33,748 bases of DNA from an uncultured Bacillota bacterium (GCA_949290085.1 CASEQH010000045.1:1-33748); one strand, 5' to 3'. Counted from the stretch's first letter, positions 19,768-30,223 are shown. Program-made: numbers and translations. Notes: a model not told the origin generated them from the letters alone.

Positions 19768-19796
19768 CTTATAATATTTAATTGTCTTTATTGCAA
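19768..19796 (-). promoter_or_regulatory. Promoter of the SpoU-like gene, probably giving a leaderless mRNA
   Basis: On the minus strand TTGCAA (19791-19796) is followed after 17 bp by TATAAG (19768-19773), which ends six bases before the ATG (19759-19761). No ribosome site is present. The other nearby ATG is out of frame, so the start is unambiguous. Confidence 0.55.
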
Positions 19797-19797
19797 T

Positions 19798-19827
19798 AGA
19801 AAAGGCACGAAATTATCGTGCCTTTGT
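19798..19827 (-). terminator. Terminator overlapping the clpB stop codon
   Basis: AAAGGCACGA (clpB's last codons on the minus strand) and TCGTGCCTTT form a perfect ten-pair stem. The clpB TAA lies at its inner edge and a U-rich tail follows on the minus strand. The coding end itself therefore forms half of the terminator of the heat-shock operon. Confidence 0.88.
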
Positions 19828-22371
19828 ATCTTCCTTGATGACATAATTATCATTTTCGACATCGACAAGGATATCGTGAACATCAGGATTTTGTAGGATA
19901 TATCTAGCTAGTATTGATTCTATAGCCTTTTGAATATGACGTTTCATCGGTCTAGCACCAAAGTCGCGATCGAATCCCATCAATACTATCTTATTGATAG
20001 CTTCCTTACTAAATGATAAATTGATATCATTTTCTTTGACTCGCTTTTGTAACTGTCTGATGAACTTACCAGCGATATCTCTAATAACATTTTCATCTAA
20101 TGGATTAAATATGACTATCTCATCGATACGATTGATGAATTCTGGTTTAAATGTTTGTTTAATGATAGCTTCATATTCTTTTTCTTTCTTTTGTTTATCT
20201 TCTTCAAAGGCATATTCACTACCAAGGTTAGAAGTCATGATGACGATAGTGTTCTTGAAGTCGACAGTGACTCCCTTGGAATCGGTGATACGACCATCAT
20301 CTAGTATCTGTAATAAGATATTAAAGACATCGGGATGGGCTTTTTCTATCTCATCTAATAAGACGATAGAATATGGCTTTCTTCTGACTGCCTCAGTGAG
20401 TTGTCCACCCTCCTCATATCCGACATATCCTGGAGGAGCGCCAATAAGCCTAGACACTGAATGTTTCTCCATATATTCAGACATATCGATACGGACAATC
20501 TTTGATTCGTCATCGAATAATTGTTCAGCCAAAGCCTTGGCGACTTCTGTCTTTCCGACACCAGTAGGACCTAAAAATAAGAATGAACCTATAGGTCTAT
20601 TGATATCAGATATTTGGGCTTTATTTCGAAGTATCGCATCGGTCACCAGATTTAAAGCCTCAGCTTGACCCATGACACGCTCAGCTAGAATACTTTCTAG
20701 TTTTAAAAGCTTTTCTCTTTCTGTCGACATAAGCTTATTCACTTCGATATGTGTCCACTTCGACACTACCTTAGCGATGGATTCTTCATCGACAACTTCT
20801 TGTATCATCTTTTCATGTTCAAGCACTTGCAAAGCTTCTAGCTTCTTATTTAAGTTAGGAATAGTTTCATATTGTAACTTAGCTGCCTCTTCATATCTAG
20901 CCTCATTTTGAGCAGAGACGAAATCTAATTTAGCCTTCTCTAATTCTTCCTTAATTTTCTTAGAATCTTCTAGTTGTTTCTTTTCACTTGACCACTTATT
21001 GTACATCTCATCTTTTTGGCTCTTGAGTTCATTTAATTCTTTGCGTAATTCTTCTAGACGACCCTTAGACTTTTCATCGGTTTCTTTTTTTAAAGACACT
21101 TCTTCAATTTCTAATTGTCTAATCTTTCTGATGAGTTCATCGAGTTCACTAGGCATAGAATCCATTTCAACCCTAATAGATGCACAGGCTTCATCAATTA
21201 AGTCGATTGCCTTGTCAGGTAAGAAACGATCAGTAATATATCTATCTGATAGAGTAGCAGCGGCGATGATGGCCTCATCTTTAATCTTGACGCCATGATG
21301 TGATTCAAAGCGATCTTTTAAGCCTCTCAAGATAGAAACAGTCTCTTCGACACTAGGCTCGTCAACGACAATCTTTTGAAATCTTCGCTCTAAGGCTGCA
21401 TCTTTTTCAATATATTGACGATATTCATCAAAGGTTGTTGAACCTATACACTTTAATTCACCTCTTGCCAACATAGGTTTTAATAGATTAGCTGCATCCA
21501 TAGCTCCATCTGTCTTGCCGGCACCGACTAGATTATGGATTTCATCGATGAAGAGGATTACGCCACCATTTTTATCTTTGACAGCCTTTAAGACTGATTT
21601 AAGTCGCTCTTCAAACTCGCCACGGTACTTAGCTCCTGCGATCAAAGAACCCATATCTAGTTCAATTAACTCTTTATCCTTTAAGCCAAATGGTACATCG
21701 CCATTCATAATGCGCCATGCCAAGCCTTCGACAATAGCTGTCTTACCAACGCCTGGTTCGCCAATTAAGACTGGATTATTTTTAGTCTTTCTTGACAATA
21801 TCTCTATCACTCTTCTAATTTCTTCATCACGTCCAATGACAGGGTCGATTTTACCATTTTTGACGTCATCGACTAGATTTCGACCATATTTTTCTAGAGG
21901 ATTGAGATTGTTTTCGCTATTTTGATCTTTAATCATCGTATCACCTCGCATTTCTTCTTCTTTTTTCAGTAAGCTTTCTTTATCAAGCTTAATATGTTTT
22001 CTGAGATTCTCCGCTAGTGTGCTATTTTGAAAAAGCAAGACAATAAAGAAGACAAAGGCTCCTAAATAGCTATCTCCTCTTTGATTTTTTATCTTATCAG
22101 CATCACTAAAAGCGGTATAAACTTCATTTGATAGTCTAGGATTATCAATATTATCTACGACAGGAAGACGTTTTAAAGCACTATCTACTTCACTTTCCAT
22201 CGCTTTTAAGTCACCACCAGAAGAACTTATAAAGCTTATGATATCTTCATCTTCGAAAAAGGAATGAAATAGATGAGCACTGCTCAATTCACTATTTTTT
22301 CTATCCTTGCATAGCATAATTGACTTCATCAGGATATTTTGGAGTTTTTCTGTTAAATGCTCATAGTCCAT
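19813..22371 (-). CDS. clpB: ATP-dependent chaperone ClpB
   Basis: The 852-residue disaggregase unfolds aggregated proteins with DnaK-DnaJ-GrpE. It has an N-domain (1-145) and AAA1 with Walker A GEPGVGKT near residue 205 and Walker B VILFIDEIHNLVGAGK. A coiled-coil middle domain (about 385-510) is rich in Lys/Glu. AAA2 has GPTGVGKT near 600 and VVLLDEIEKAHPDVFN-type residues (seen as IVLLDEIEKAHPDVF). A C-terminal small domain follows. The middle domain distinguishes ClpB from ClpC and ClpE. An AGGAGG site precedes the ATG and a CIRCE element lies just upstream, so it is directly repressed by HrcA as well as linked to the dnaK operon. Confidence 0.96.
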   Translation of the reverse strand: MDYEHLTEKLQNILMKSIMLCKDRKNSELSSAHLFHSFFEDEDIISFISSSGGDLKAMESEVDSALKRLPVVDNIDNPRLSNEVYTAFSDADKIKNQRGDSYLGAFVFFIVLLFQNSTLAENLRKHIKLDKESLLKKEEEMRGDTMIKDQNSENNLNPLEKYGRNLVDDVKNGKIDPVIGRDEEIRRVIEILSRKTKNNPVLIGEPGVGKTAIVEGLAWRIMNGDVPFGLKDKELIELDMGSLIAGAKYRGEFEERLKSVLKAVKDKNGGVILFIDEIHNLVGAGKTDGAMDAANLLKPMLARGELKCIGSTTFDEYRQYIEKDAALERRFQKIVVDEPSVEETVSILRGLKDRFESHHGVKIKDEAIIAAATLSDRYITDRFLPDKAIDLIDEACASIRVEMDSMPSELDELIRKIRQLEIEEVSLKKETDEKSKGRLEELRKELNELKSQKDEMYNKWSSEKKQLEDSKKIKEELEKAKLDFVSAQNEARYEEAAKLQYETIPNLNKKLEALQVLEHEKMIQEVVDEESIAKVVSKWTHIEVNKLMSTEREKLLKLESILAERVMGQAEALNLVTDAILRNKAQISDINRPIGSFLFLGPTGVGKTEVAKALAEQLFDDESKIVRIDMSEYMEKHSVSRLIGAPPGYVGYEEGGQLTEAVRRKPYSIVLLDEIEKAHPDVFNILLQILDDGRITDSKGVTVDFKNTIVIMTSNLGSEYAFEEDKQKKEKEYEAIIKQTFKPEFINRIDEIVIFNPLDENVIRDIAGKFIRQLQKRVKENDINLSFSKEAINKIVLMGFDRDFGARPMKRHIQKAIESILARYILQNPDVHDILVDVENDNYVIKEDTKAR

Positions 22372-22383
22372 AAATTACCTCCT

Positions 22384-22410
22384 TTAGCACTTTAATCATT
22401 TAAGTGCTAA
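22384..22410. promoter_or_regulatory. CIRCE operator upstream of clpB
   Basis: TTAGCACTT and AAGTGCTAA form the 9-9-9 inverted repeat of the HrcA-binding CIRCE element, with one changed base per arm relative to TTAGCACTC-N9-GAGTGCTAA, and the arms still pair perfectly. It lies between the dnaJ stop and the clpB start, next to the AGGAGG ribosome site. A TATTAT at its upstream side may be a -10 box. Confidence 0.93.
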
Positions 22411-22422
22411 TAATACTTGTTT

Positions 22423-22450
22423 TTTAAGTAAGGATTACTCCTTACTTAAA
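22423..22450. other. Perfect palindrome across the dnaJ stop codon
   Basis: TTTAAGTAAGGA and TCCTTACTTAAA form a 12-pair stem around a four-base loop and include the dnaJ stop codon. There is no U tract after it on either strand, so it is not a standard terminator. It may slow transcription or shield the 3' end of the dnaKJ message and lower clpB read-through. Confidence 0.55.
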
Positions 22451-23578
22451 TTGACGTTTAAACTTCTCAAATACAGATTCTTTCTTACTATTTCTGTTTG
22501 AGAGTTGGTTATATAAATCTCTTTCTTCTTTTGAAAGTTTCTTAGGTATAGTCACTTCTATTTCGACATATTCATCACCCATAGTCGAAGACCTTAAATC
22601 TTTGACACCATAACCTTTGATACGCAATTGTTGATTTGGTTGGGTGCCAGCTGGGATAGTCAATTCGACATCACCATGGACCGTAGGCACATCAATCGTA
22701 CAGCCTAAAGTAGCATCGACGGCTGAGATAGGAACTTTGATATGAATATTGTTTCCTTCTCTGACAAAATATTGGTGAGGACGAACATTGATTTCGATAT
22801 ATAAGTCACCATTAGGCCCGCCATTGCTACCTCTTTCACCCATGCCAGCCACTCTTATCTGTTGACCAGAAGAGATGCCGGCAGGAATAGAGATTTCCAC
22901 TTCCTCATTTTTATGATTATAGCCAAGACCATTACACTTATCACACTTATGACGAATACGTTTACCTGTGCCATGACAATCTGGGCATTCTACAACTTGT
23001 TGCATAATGCCAAAGGCTGTTCTTGTCTGATGGGTTACATGACCTGTACCACCACAGGTAGGGCAAGTTTCAATATCACTTTTAGACTTAGCACCAGTGC
23101 CATCGCATGCTTCACATTTCTTATCAACTTCCACATGAATGACCTTATCGACACCATGGATAGCATCAAGGAAATCGATAGTCATTGAAGAATAGCGATT
23201 ATCTCCCTTGATAGGACCGGTATTTCTTCTTTGGCGTTGACCACCAAAACCAAAATTAGAGAATCCGCCAGTAAATGATGAGAAGATATCATTTAAATCA
23301 TCCATATTGAAACCGAAACCAGCACCATTTCCATAAGTTCCGCTTTGGAAGTTAGAATCTACGCCTGCATGCCCGAAACGGTCATAGTTAGCCTTCTTTT
23401 GAGGATCAGATAGTACCTCATATGCCTCATTTACTTCCTTAAACTTCTCTTCGGCATCAGGTTCTTTATTGATATCGGGATGGTATTTCTTAGCCATCTT
23501 TCGATATGCTTTTTTAATTTCATCTTCACTAGCGCCTTTTGAAAGACCTAGCACTTCATAATAATCTCTTTTTGCCAT
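22442..23578 (-). CDS. dnaJ: Chaperone DnaJ
   Basis: The 378-residue Hsp40 stimulates DnaK ATPase. It has a J domain with the HPD motif (KKYHPDIN near residue 32) and a Gly/Phe-rich region (about 75-115). The zinc-binding domain holds four CxxCxGxG repeats ([32 protein letters not shown]). The C-terminal substrate domain completes a full type I DnaJ. I take the second of two adjacent ATGs (23576-23578): the GGAGGG site is 5 nt from it and only 2 nt from the first. Confidence 0.96.
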   Translation of the reverse strand: MAKRDYYEVLGLSKGASEDEIKKAYRKMAKKYHPDINKEPDAEEKFKEVNEAYEVLSDPQKKANYDRFGHAGVDSNFQSGTYGNGAGFGFNMDDLNDIFSSFTGGFSNFGFGGQRQRRNTGPIKGDNRYSSMTIDFLDAIHGVDKVIHVEVDKKCEACDGTGAKSKSDIETCPTCGGTGHVTHQTRTAFGIMQQVVECPDCHGTGKRIRHKCDKCNGLGYNHKNEEVEISIPAGISSGQQIRVAGMGERGSNGGPNGDLYIEINVRPHQYFVREGNNIHIKVPISAVDATLGCTIDVPTVHGDVELTIPAGTQPNQQLRIKGYGVKDLRSSTMGDEYVEIEVTIPKKLSKEERDLYNQLSNRNSKKESVFEKFKRQFK

Positions 23579-23606
23579 CATTTCCCTCCATTCACTAGTA
23601 AAGAAC

Positions 23607-23630
23607 TCCTCCCTTAGTTAAAAGGGAGGA
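23607..23630 (-). other. Stable hairpin between dnaK and dnaJ
   Basis: CCTCCCTT (23608-23615) and AAGGGAGG (23622-23629), with one extra outer pair, make a strong GC-rich stem in otherwise AT-rich DNA. No U run follows on the minus strand, so transcription should continue. An intercistronic hairpin here may stabilise the dnaK message or set the dnaK:dnaJ ratio. Confidence 0.6.
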
Positions 23631-23637
23631 AAAATCA

Positions 23638-25455
<1,818 letters not shown>

Positions 25456-25465
25456 TCATTCCTCC

Positions 25466-26044
25466 TTATTCCGAAACTTTTACCATACTCGCACGCAAGA
25501 TGCGATCTTTTAACATATATCCTTTTTGTAAGACCTGAATGACCATGCCAGGTTTTACACCTTCAACTTTTTCTGTCATGATGGCTTGATGGAAGTTAGG
25601 ATCAAACTCTTTATCCTGCGCTTCTATCTCTGTAACGCCTTCCTTCTTTAGAGCTTCTACCAGTTGTACATATATCATCTTAACTCCTGTATAGAAAGCT
25701 TCATTAGCCTCATTCACTTCTTGCGCAAGCGCTCTTTCTAGATTGTCGATAACCGGCAAGATGTCCATCGCAAAACTCTGTATTCGATATTTGCGCACAT
25801 TGTCAGCCTCACTCTGCAATCTCTTACGCATATTCTCTGTATCAGCATAGGCTCTTGCATATTCATTTTTAAGCTTGTCAAGTTCATTTTGAAGTTCAAC
25901 TATGGTTGTCTTCATCTTATCGCGTGACATCATTGAGAATTCATCCTCTTCCTCCTTTATTTCGATGGGATTTATATCATCGCTCAAGACATCCAAGTCT
26001 TTTTCTTTTTCCTTTTCATTTTTTATCTCTTTATTCTCTTCCAC
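25466..26044 (-). CDS. grpE: Nucleotide exchange factor GrpE
   Basis: The 192-residue protein releases ADP from DnaK. The first 45 residues are highly charged and probably disordered. The long coiled coil follows (about 45-105, with ELDKLKNEYARAYADTENMRKR). The C-terminal beta-wing contains DKEFDPNFHQAIM and the VLQKGYMLKDRILR segment that contacts DnaK. It starts with GTG (26042-26044); an AAGGAAGG site 5 nt upstream supports this choice. It is 14 bp after hrcA and 13 bp before dnaK. Confidence 0.95.
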   Translation of the reverse strand: MEENKEIKNEKEKEKDLDVLSDDINPIEIKEEEDEFSMMSRDKMKTTIVELQNELDKLKNEYARAYADTENMRKRLQSEADNVRKYRIQSFAMDILPVIDNLERALAQEVNEANEAFYTGVKMIYVQLVEALKKEGVTEIEAQDKEFDPNFHQAIMTEKVEGVKPGMVIQVLQKGYMLKDRILRASMVKVSE

Positions 26045-26058
26045 AAAGGCCTTCCTTT

Positions 26059-27063
26059 CTATTTACATATCTTTTCAATCTCTTTAGTTATAAAATCTAA
26101 CAACCCGATTATTCTATCATATTGCATACGACTAGGACCAACAACCATGAGCTTAACCGTATCATGACTATTTACTTTTACATCACTAGATACGACAGCC
26201 AAGTCATCCATCCACACTAATTCAGTTCCCTTAGCCGTCACCACTGATAAGTTATCTTCATATTTATTCAAGTTCTTCCAAAGCTCAGGGTCATCTAGCA
26301 TTCTAATGAATCCCTTAAGCTTTTCAACATCATGGAACTCTGGTTGATACATGATATTACTCTTACCTTGGAAGTATAATGTCTCAGTAGCGAATTTGAC
26401 AAAGGCACCTGCAAAAGCGTTAAATAACATCTCATGCCTTTTGACATTCTCTGATAAGATAGGTCTGATAGATTCGAGCTTCTCAGGTAAATCGGCTATA
26501 GAAGTACCTTTTAATCTGTCATTTAAGATATCCGTACAAGTTTTAATATCTTCTAAAGAAACGATATCCTGAAAGTTAAATATCTTATTTTCGGTATGAC
26601 CTAAATTAGTAATAAATACACATACAGCCGTCTTTTCATCGATAGAAAATAACTTAATGTGCTCTAAGGTCTGCTTAGTAGCATCAGGACCTAGAATACC
26701 ACTAGTGAGCTTGGTCATGTCGGAGATAATCTTGCAGCTTTCTTTAATCGCCTCTTCGACATTCATCGATGCCTTTTGAAAAATATTGCTCAAAGCATAT
26801 TTAACTTCTTCATCGACCGGTCTTTCCAACAGATGTTCGCAATAAAATTGATATCCCTTATTCGATGGAACTCTTCCCGCTGAAGTATGCGGCTTTTCCA
26901 AATATCCCATAAGTTCTAATGTCGCCATATCATTACGTATGGTCGCACTGGAATATGGAAGCTTATACTTTTCAACTAAGGTCTTAGATCCTACTGGCTC
27001 AGCGGTGGCGATAAACTCATCAACTATCGCTTTAAGAATTTCGATACGTCGCGCTGTCAACAT
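26059..27063 (-). CDS. hrcA: Heat-inducible transcription repressor HrcA
   Basis: The 334-residue repressor has an N-terminal winged helix (about 1-75) with EPVGSKTLVEKYKLPYSSAT and RNDMATLELMGYLEKPHTSAGRVPS, which binds CIRCE DNA. An inserted domain and a GAF-like dimerisation domain follow. HrcA needs GroEL for activity in known systems; no groEL gene is in this window. It is the first gene of the operon and is preceded by two CIRCE elements, so it represses itself. An AAGGAGGTGG site precedes the ATG. Confidence 0.96.
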   Translation of the reverse strand: MLTARRIEILKAIVDEFIATAEPVGSKTLVEKYKLPYSSATIRNDMATLELMGYLEKPHTSAGRVPSNKGYQFYCEHLLERPVDEEVKYALSNIFQKASMNVEEAIKESCKIISDMTKLTSGILGPDATKQTLEHIKLFSIDEKTAVCVFITNLGHTENKIFNFQDIVSLEDIKTCTDILNDRLKGTSIADLPEKLESIRPILSENVKRHEMLFNAFAGAFVKFATETLYFQGKSNIMYQPEFHDVEKLKGFIRMLDDPELWKNLNKYEDNLSVVTAKGTELVWMDDLAVVSSDVKVNSHDTVKLMVVGPSRMQYDRIIGLLDFITKEIEKICK

Positions 27064-27078
27064 ATATCTTCCACCTCC

Positions 27079-27105
27079 TTAGCACTCTAAATATCTTATT
27101 GCTAA
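27079..27105. promoter_or_regulatory. CIRCE operator 1, next to the hrcA start
   Basis: TTAGCACTC is followed by nine bases and TATTGCTAA. The left arm is a perfect CIRCE half; the right arm is changed at three bases. It lies in the short 5' leader, directly before the ribosome site of hrcA, and overlaps the expected transcription start. Confidence 0.85.
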
Positions 27106-27108
27106 TTA

Positions 27109-27137
27109 AATATAATACATATTATTAGCACTGTCAA
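27109..27137 (-). promoter_or_regulatory. Promoter of the hrcA-grpE-dnaK-dnaJ operon
   Basis: A perfect TTGACA (27132-27137) and TATATT (27109-27114) are separated by 17 bp on the minus strand. Both CIRCE elements flank this promoter: one covers the -35 region and the other the start site. This is a vegetative sigma-A-type promoter repressed by HrcA. Confidence 0.88.
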
Positions 27138-27151
27138 CACTTGTGTGCTAA
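27125..27151. promoter_or_regulatory. CIRCE operator 2, over the -35 box
   Basis: TTAGCACTG and GTGTGCTAA are spaced by nine bases, close to the consensus in both arms. The TTGACA -35 box lies inside it, so a bound repressor would block RNA polymerase directly. Confidence 0.87.
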
Positions 27152-27232
27152 ATTTTTACATTTTTTTATTCAATATTTATATAGATTTTTATCCTTTATT
27201 AATGATAATGTAAACATGGAGGAATTATAGAT

Positions 27233-27859
27233 ATGAATAATATTTATCGTAGAGATAATGGCCTAGCCTACATATGTGATGATACAATCAGAAAAGAACA
27301 ACTACAAATAAAAAAACTACTTAGAAGATTCAATAAAGTCATGCCTTTCGATATGGATGAAGCCTATAAATTAATTGATGAAATGGGCATTAAGTGTGGA
27401 AATAACGCTTACTTTGAACCACCTCTATATTTAGAATATGGTAAGCATATTGAAATTGGTAATAACTTTTATGCCAATACTAATTTTACTATCCTAGATG
27501 TAGCTAAGGTCACTATTGGTGATAATGTCTTTATCGGTCCAAATACATCATTATATACAGCAGGTCATCCGCTACACTTTCTAAGTCGCAATACTGGTCT
27601 TGAGTATGGATTACCTATTAAAATAGGTAATAACGTCTGGATTGGTGGCAGCGTCACTATCTTACCCGGCGTAAGCATTGGCGATAATGCTGTCATCGGC
27701 GCTGGCAGTGTCGTCAGCAAGGATATACCTAATAATGTCATAGCAGTTGGCAATCCATGTAAAGTTATTAGAGAAATCAATGATAATGACCTTGACTATT
27801 TATATAAAAATGTCAAGTTTGATGAAGAAGCTCTAACAATCATCAACAATAAAAAATAA
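27233..27859 (+). CDS. Sugar O-acetyltransferase, maltose/galactoside type (LbH fold)
   Basis: The 208-residue protein matches the Maa/LacA/NodL group of hexapeptide-repeat acetyltransferases. A short N-terminal helical cap (1-60) precedes the left-handed beta helix built from repeats such as IGNNFYAN, IGDNVFIGPNT, IGNNVWIGGSVTILPGVSIG and IGAGSVVSKDI. The catalytic His is likely in YTAGHPLH near residue 110. It would move an acetyl group from acetyl-CoA to a sugar hydroxyl. GGAGG lies 10 nt before the ATG. It is a single gene ended by its own terminator. Confidence 0.9.
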   Translation: MNNIYRRDNGLAYICDDTIRKEQLQIKKLLRRFNKVMPFDMDEAYKLIDEMGIKCGNNAYFEPPLYLEYGKHIEIGNNFYANTNFTILDVAKVTIGDNVFIGPNTSLYTAGHPLHFLSRNTGLEYGLPIKIGNNVWIGGSVTILPGVSIGDNAVIGAGSVVSKDIPNNVIAVGNPCKVIREINDNDLDYLYKNVKFDEEALTIINNKK

Positions 27860-27865
27860 GCATCT

Positions 27866-27908
27866 AAAAAGGATAGTTTCCTAAAAAAGATAACTATCCT
27901 TATTTTTT
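27866..27908 (+). terminator. Intrinsic terminator after the acetyltransferase gene
   Basis: AAGGATAGTT (27869-27878) and AACTATCCTT (27892-27901) form a ten-pair stem, followed by ATTTTTT. It ends the plus-strand gene just before the convergent coaD. Confidence 0.9.
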
Positions 27909-27973
27909 ATAGCTACATTTAAGCGTAAAACTTAGCTCTTACATTTCCAAAAAAGAGAAAATTATTATCAGCC

Positions 27974-28453
27974 TTACTTATATAACTTATTTTTGACATC
28001 TTCTTGAATGGCTTCCGGAATGAAATTACTGATGTCCCCTTTAAACATGGCAACTTCCTTAGCAATGCTAGAAGATAAGAATGAATATTCAGGTTTAGAA
28101 ACTAAAAAGACAGTTTCTATTTCATCATTCAGCATCATATTAGATGTCGCCTGAGCTAATTCATATTCGTAGTCTACAACCGCCCTAATGCCTCGCACTA
28201 AGACCTTGCACTCTAATTGAAGTGCTAAATTAACAGTGAGTCCCTCGCCATAGCATACCTTAATATTAGGATAATTAGCGACACATTTTTCTATCATCGA
28301 TATCCTCTCATCTAAAGTAAAGGTGCAACTCTTGCGAGGATTTTGCATAATCGCAATCACCAATTCATCAAACATGCGACTAGCTCGATCAATGATGTCC
28401 ATGTGACCATTGGTGATGGGATCAAAAGTACCAGGATACATTGCTTTTGTCAT
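27974..28453 (-). CDS. coaD: Phosphopantetheine adenylyltransferase
   Basis: The 159-residue enzyme makes dephospho-CoA from 4'-phosphopantetheine and ATP. It has YPGTFDPITNGHMDII near residue 5, with the TFDP loop and the nucleotidyltransferase GH. ARSM-type changes are seen in the linker, and VRGIRAVVDYEYELA near residue 88 and the SSSIAKEVAMFKGDIS segment near 128 are standard. I place the start at 28453, where the family start MTKAMYPG lies; a longer frame extends into rsmD but has no support. It follows rsmD by 4 bp, a pairing common in Firmicutes. Confidence 0.95.
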   Translation of the reverse strand: MTKAMYPGTFDPITNGHMDIIDRASRMFDELVIAIMQNPRKSCTFTLDERISMIEKCVANYPNIKVCYGEGLTVNLALQLECKVLVRGIRAVVDYEYELAQATSNMMLNDEIETVFLVSKPEYSFLSSSIAKEVAMFKGDISNFIPEAIQEDVKNKLYK

Positions 28454-28457
28454 TTTA

Positions 28458-28991
28458 TTAAACCTCTTTATAATATGAAACTTGGGTGATACCATAGTTT
28501 TTCTCTTTAATGCATCTAAAATTAGGATGTTCTTCTATAGTTGTGCCCTTTCTTACTTCCCATATTATTATCGCATCTTTTTTTAAAATATTAAACTTTA
28601 CAAGAGCATCAAATAGTTTTGCATATTCATTAAAGGCATAGGGTGGATCAAGAAAAATAAAATCAAATCGATTTCCTTCTAACTTACTTAGGCAAGCTTC
28701 CCAATCGAGATTATAAACAATGGCCCTCTCCTTGATTTTAGCTAGATTAGTTTTGATGATAGCGACCGCTTTAGGATTGATATCATTCATGATTACCCTC
28801 TTACTTCCTCTAGATATCGCTTCGATGCCTATAGCGCCAGAGCCTGCGAATAAGTCGAGAAATGTGGCTGTTTCATCGATATCAATTGATGAAAACAAAG
28901 CTTCCTTGACCATATCTTTAGTCGGCCTAGTATCATTTCCTTCTAAAGTATTCAAGATAGTTCTTTTATATTTGCCAGCAATCACTCTCAT
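28458..28991 (-). CDS. rsmD: 16S rRNA (guanine-966-N2) methyltransferase
   Basis: The 177-residue SAM enzyme begins with MRVIAGKYKRTIL and has the RPTKDMVKEALFSSI segment typical of RsmD. The SAM-binding LDLFAGSGAIGIEAISRG lies near residue 43, and the catalytic motif FLDPPYA near 118. It modifies G966 of 16S rRNA in known homologues. It overlaps the end of the ftsW/rodA gene by 4 bp and is followed by coaD. Confidence 0.94.
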   Translation of the reverse strand: MRVIAGKYKRTILNTLEGNDTRPTKDMVKEALFSSIDIDETATFLDLFAGSGAIGIEAISRGSKRVIMNDINPKAVAIIKTNLAKIKERAIVYNLDWEACLSKLEGNRFDFIFLDPPYAFNEYAKLFDALVKFNILKKDAIIIWEVRKGTTIEEHPNFRCIKEKNYGITQVSYYKEV

Positions 28992-30166
28992 GCTCTTTTA
29001 CTCTTTTCATATCTAGATATTTCCGATAATGCTACACCGACAGCCATCATACAGGATAAAGTACTTGAACCGCCGGACGAAAGAAGTAATAATGGTACTC
29101 CTGTCAAAGGAATAAGGCCAGTAACACCACCGACATTGAGACAAAAATGTAAGAAGAAATACATGAAGACACCGACAAAGACAATTCTTTGACGAACTTC
29201 ACTAGTCTTAAAAGAATATTTAACCAGAGGTATCATCACCATGCCATATAGAACAATGACAGGAATAAAGCCACCAACTAAACCCAGCTCTTCAACGATG
29301 ACAGGTAAGATAAAATCGTTATCTGGATTAGGGAAATTCATATATTTGTGAATAGAGCGGCCATAGCCTAGGCCAAATAAACCACCTGTTGCAAAAGATA
29401 CTAGTGACATGATTAAGTGATAGCCACTATCATATTGATATTTAAAAGGATTAGCACTAGACAAAAAACGAGCTACTTGATAACCGTCAAAGTTTTCAAG
29501 AATAGAAGTTCCTATTGGCGATAGTAGGAATAGACCTGCAGCAATTATCGCCAGTAAGACAAGTAACATTCTTCTTTGATAATAGATAAATTCTTTACGA
29601 TTGGCTATCATCAAAAGCACAAAAGCAATACCGACTAAGACGATGGCAGAACCTAAGTCCTTTTGCCAAAGAACGATAATACCGGCATATAGAGTTGCTA
29701 CTAAAAGTAATTTCTTAAAATTGGCCTTATTTTGTTCAGGACCGTAGTCCTTCCCTAAGACCTTGGCAAATAAGATGATAATATATAATTTCGCAAATTC
29801 CGAAGGCTGAATAGAAAAGCCGCCGAAACTTATCCAAGCATAGGCACCACCGACAGGATTAAAGGCTCTAGTTATAAGTAGGGCTACCAATATGACAAAA
29901 AAGCCTACTTTAGTAATGAGAGCTTCCTTTAAAGACACTATCTTGATATGTGACAATATTGACATAGCTGTAATGCCGATTAAGACGAAAACTAATTGTC
30001 TAATAATGGCACTGACAATGATGGATGAATCGCCAGTACTACTAGCCATCTCGGCACTGGCGATCATAAAAGAGCCAAAAATAGCTAATAAAATAGTGCC
30101 AGTGAGTAACCATTTATTACAAAGTGGCGGAAAGATATATAAATGCTTATCCTTAATTTCACGCAT
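28988..30166 (-). CDS. FtsW/RodA/SpoVE-family cell-wall polymerase
   Basis: The 392-residue membrane protein has about ten helices. Family marks are YAWISFGGFSIQPSEFAKL near residue 105, LVLLWQKDLGSAIVL-type sequence (seen as IIVLWQKDLGSAIVLVG), and GLVGGFIPVIVLYG near 285. The C-terminal PLTGVPLLLLSSGGSS segment near 355 is the usual FtsW/RodA signature. Members are SEDS glycosyltransferases that polymerise lipid II into peptidoglycan with a class B penicillin-binding protein. Position beside rsmD and coaD resembles the ftsW neighbourhood of Bacillus, but FtsW and RodA cannot be separated by eye. It has an extended -10 ending six bases before the ATG and no ribosome site. Confidence 0.9.
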   Translation of the reverse strand: MREIKDKHLYIFPPLCNKWLLTGTILLAIFGSFMIASAEMASSTGDSSIIVSAIIRQLVFVLIGITAMSILSHIKIVSLKEALITKVGFFVILVALLITRAFNPVGGAYAWISFGGFSIQPSEFAKLYIIILFAKVLGKDYGPEQNKANFKKLLLVATLYAGIIVLWQKDLGSAIVLVGIAFVLLMIANRKEFIYYQRRMLLVLLAIIAAGLFLLSPIGTSILENFDGYQVARFLSSANPFKYQYDSGYHLIMSLVSFATGGLFGLGYGRSIHKYMNFPNPDNDFILPVIVEELGLVGGFIPVIVLYGMVMIPLVKYSFKTSEVRQRIVFVGVFMYFFLHFCLNVGGVTGLIPLTGVPLLLLSSGGSSTLSCMMAVGVALSEISRYEKSKRA

Positions 30167-30172
30167 ACAAAC

Positions 30173-30181
30173 ATTCTAACA
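30173..30181 (-). promoter_or_regulatory. Extended -10 promoter of the ftsW/rodA gene, probably leaderless
   Basis: The minus strand reads TGT followed by TAGAAT, ending six bases before the ATG (30164-30166). The TGn extension makes up for the lack of a clear -35 box. No Shine-Dalgarno is present. Confidence 0.55.
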
Positions 30182-30187
30182 TATCCT

Positions 30188-30216
30188 TATACATTTTTTC
30201 TAAAATAGTATATAAT
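30188..30216 (+). promoter_or_regulatory. Promoter of def, probably leaderless
   Basis: TATACA (30188-30193) and a perfect TATAAT (30211-30216) are 17 bp apart. The -10 box ends seven bases before the def ATG at 30224, and no ribosome site is visible. The divergent region shared with ftsW/rodA is only 57 bp. Confidence 0.6.
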
Positions 30217-30223
30217 TGAAACT

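Noticed and set aside
19994-21925. Several plus-strand open frames of 79-224 codons opposite clpB
   Set aside because: They are Ser-rich antisense shadows of a fully conserved ClpB frame, with no ribosome sites or recognisable domains.
28454-28495. A longer coaD start, 14 codons upstream
   Set aside because: It would overlap rsmD, and family members begin at the MTKAMYPG position, which has a GAGG site upstream.
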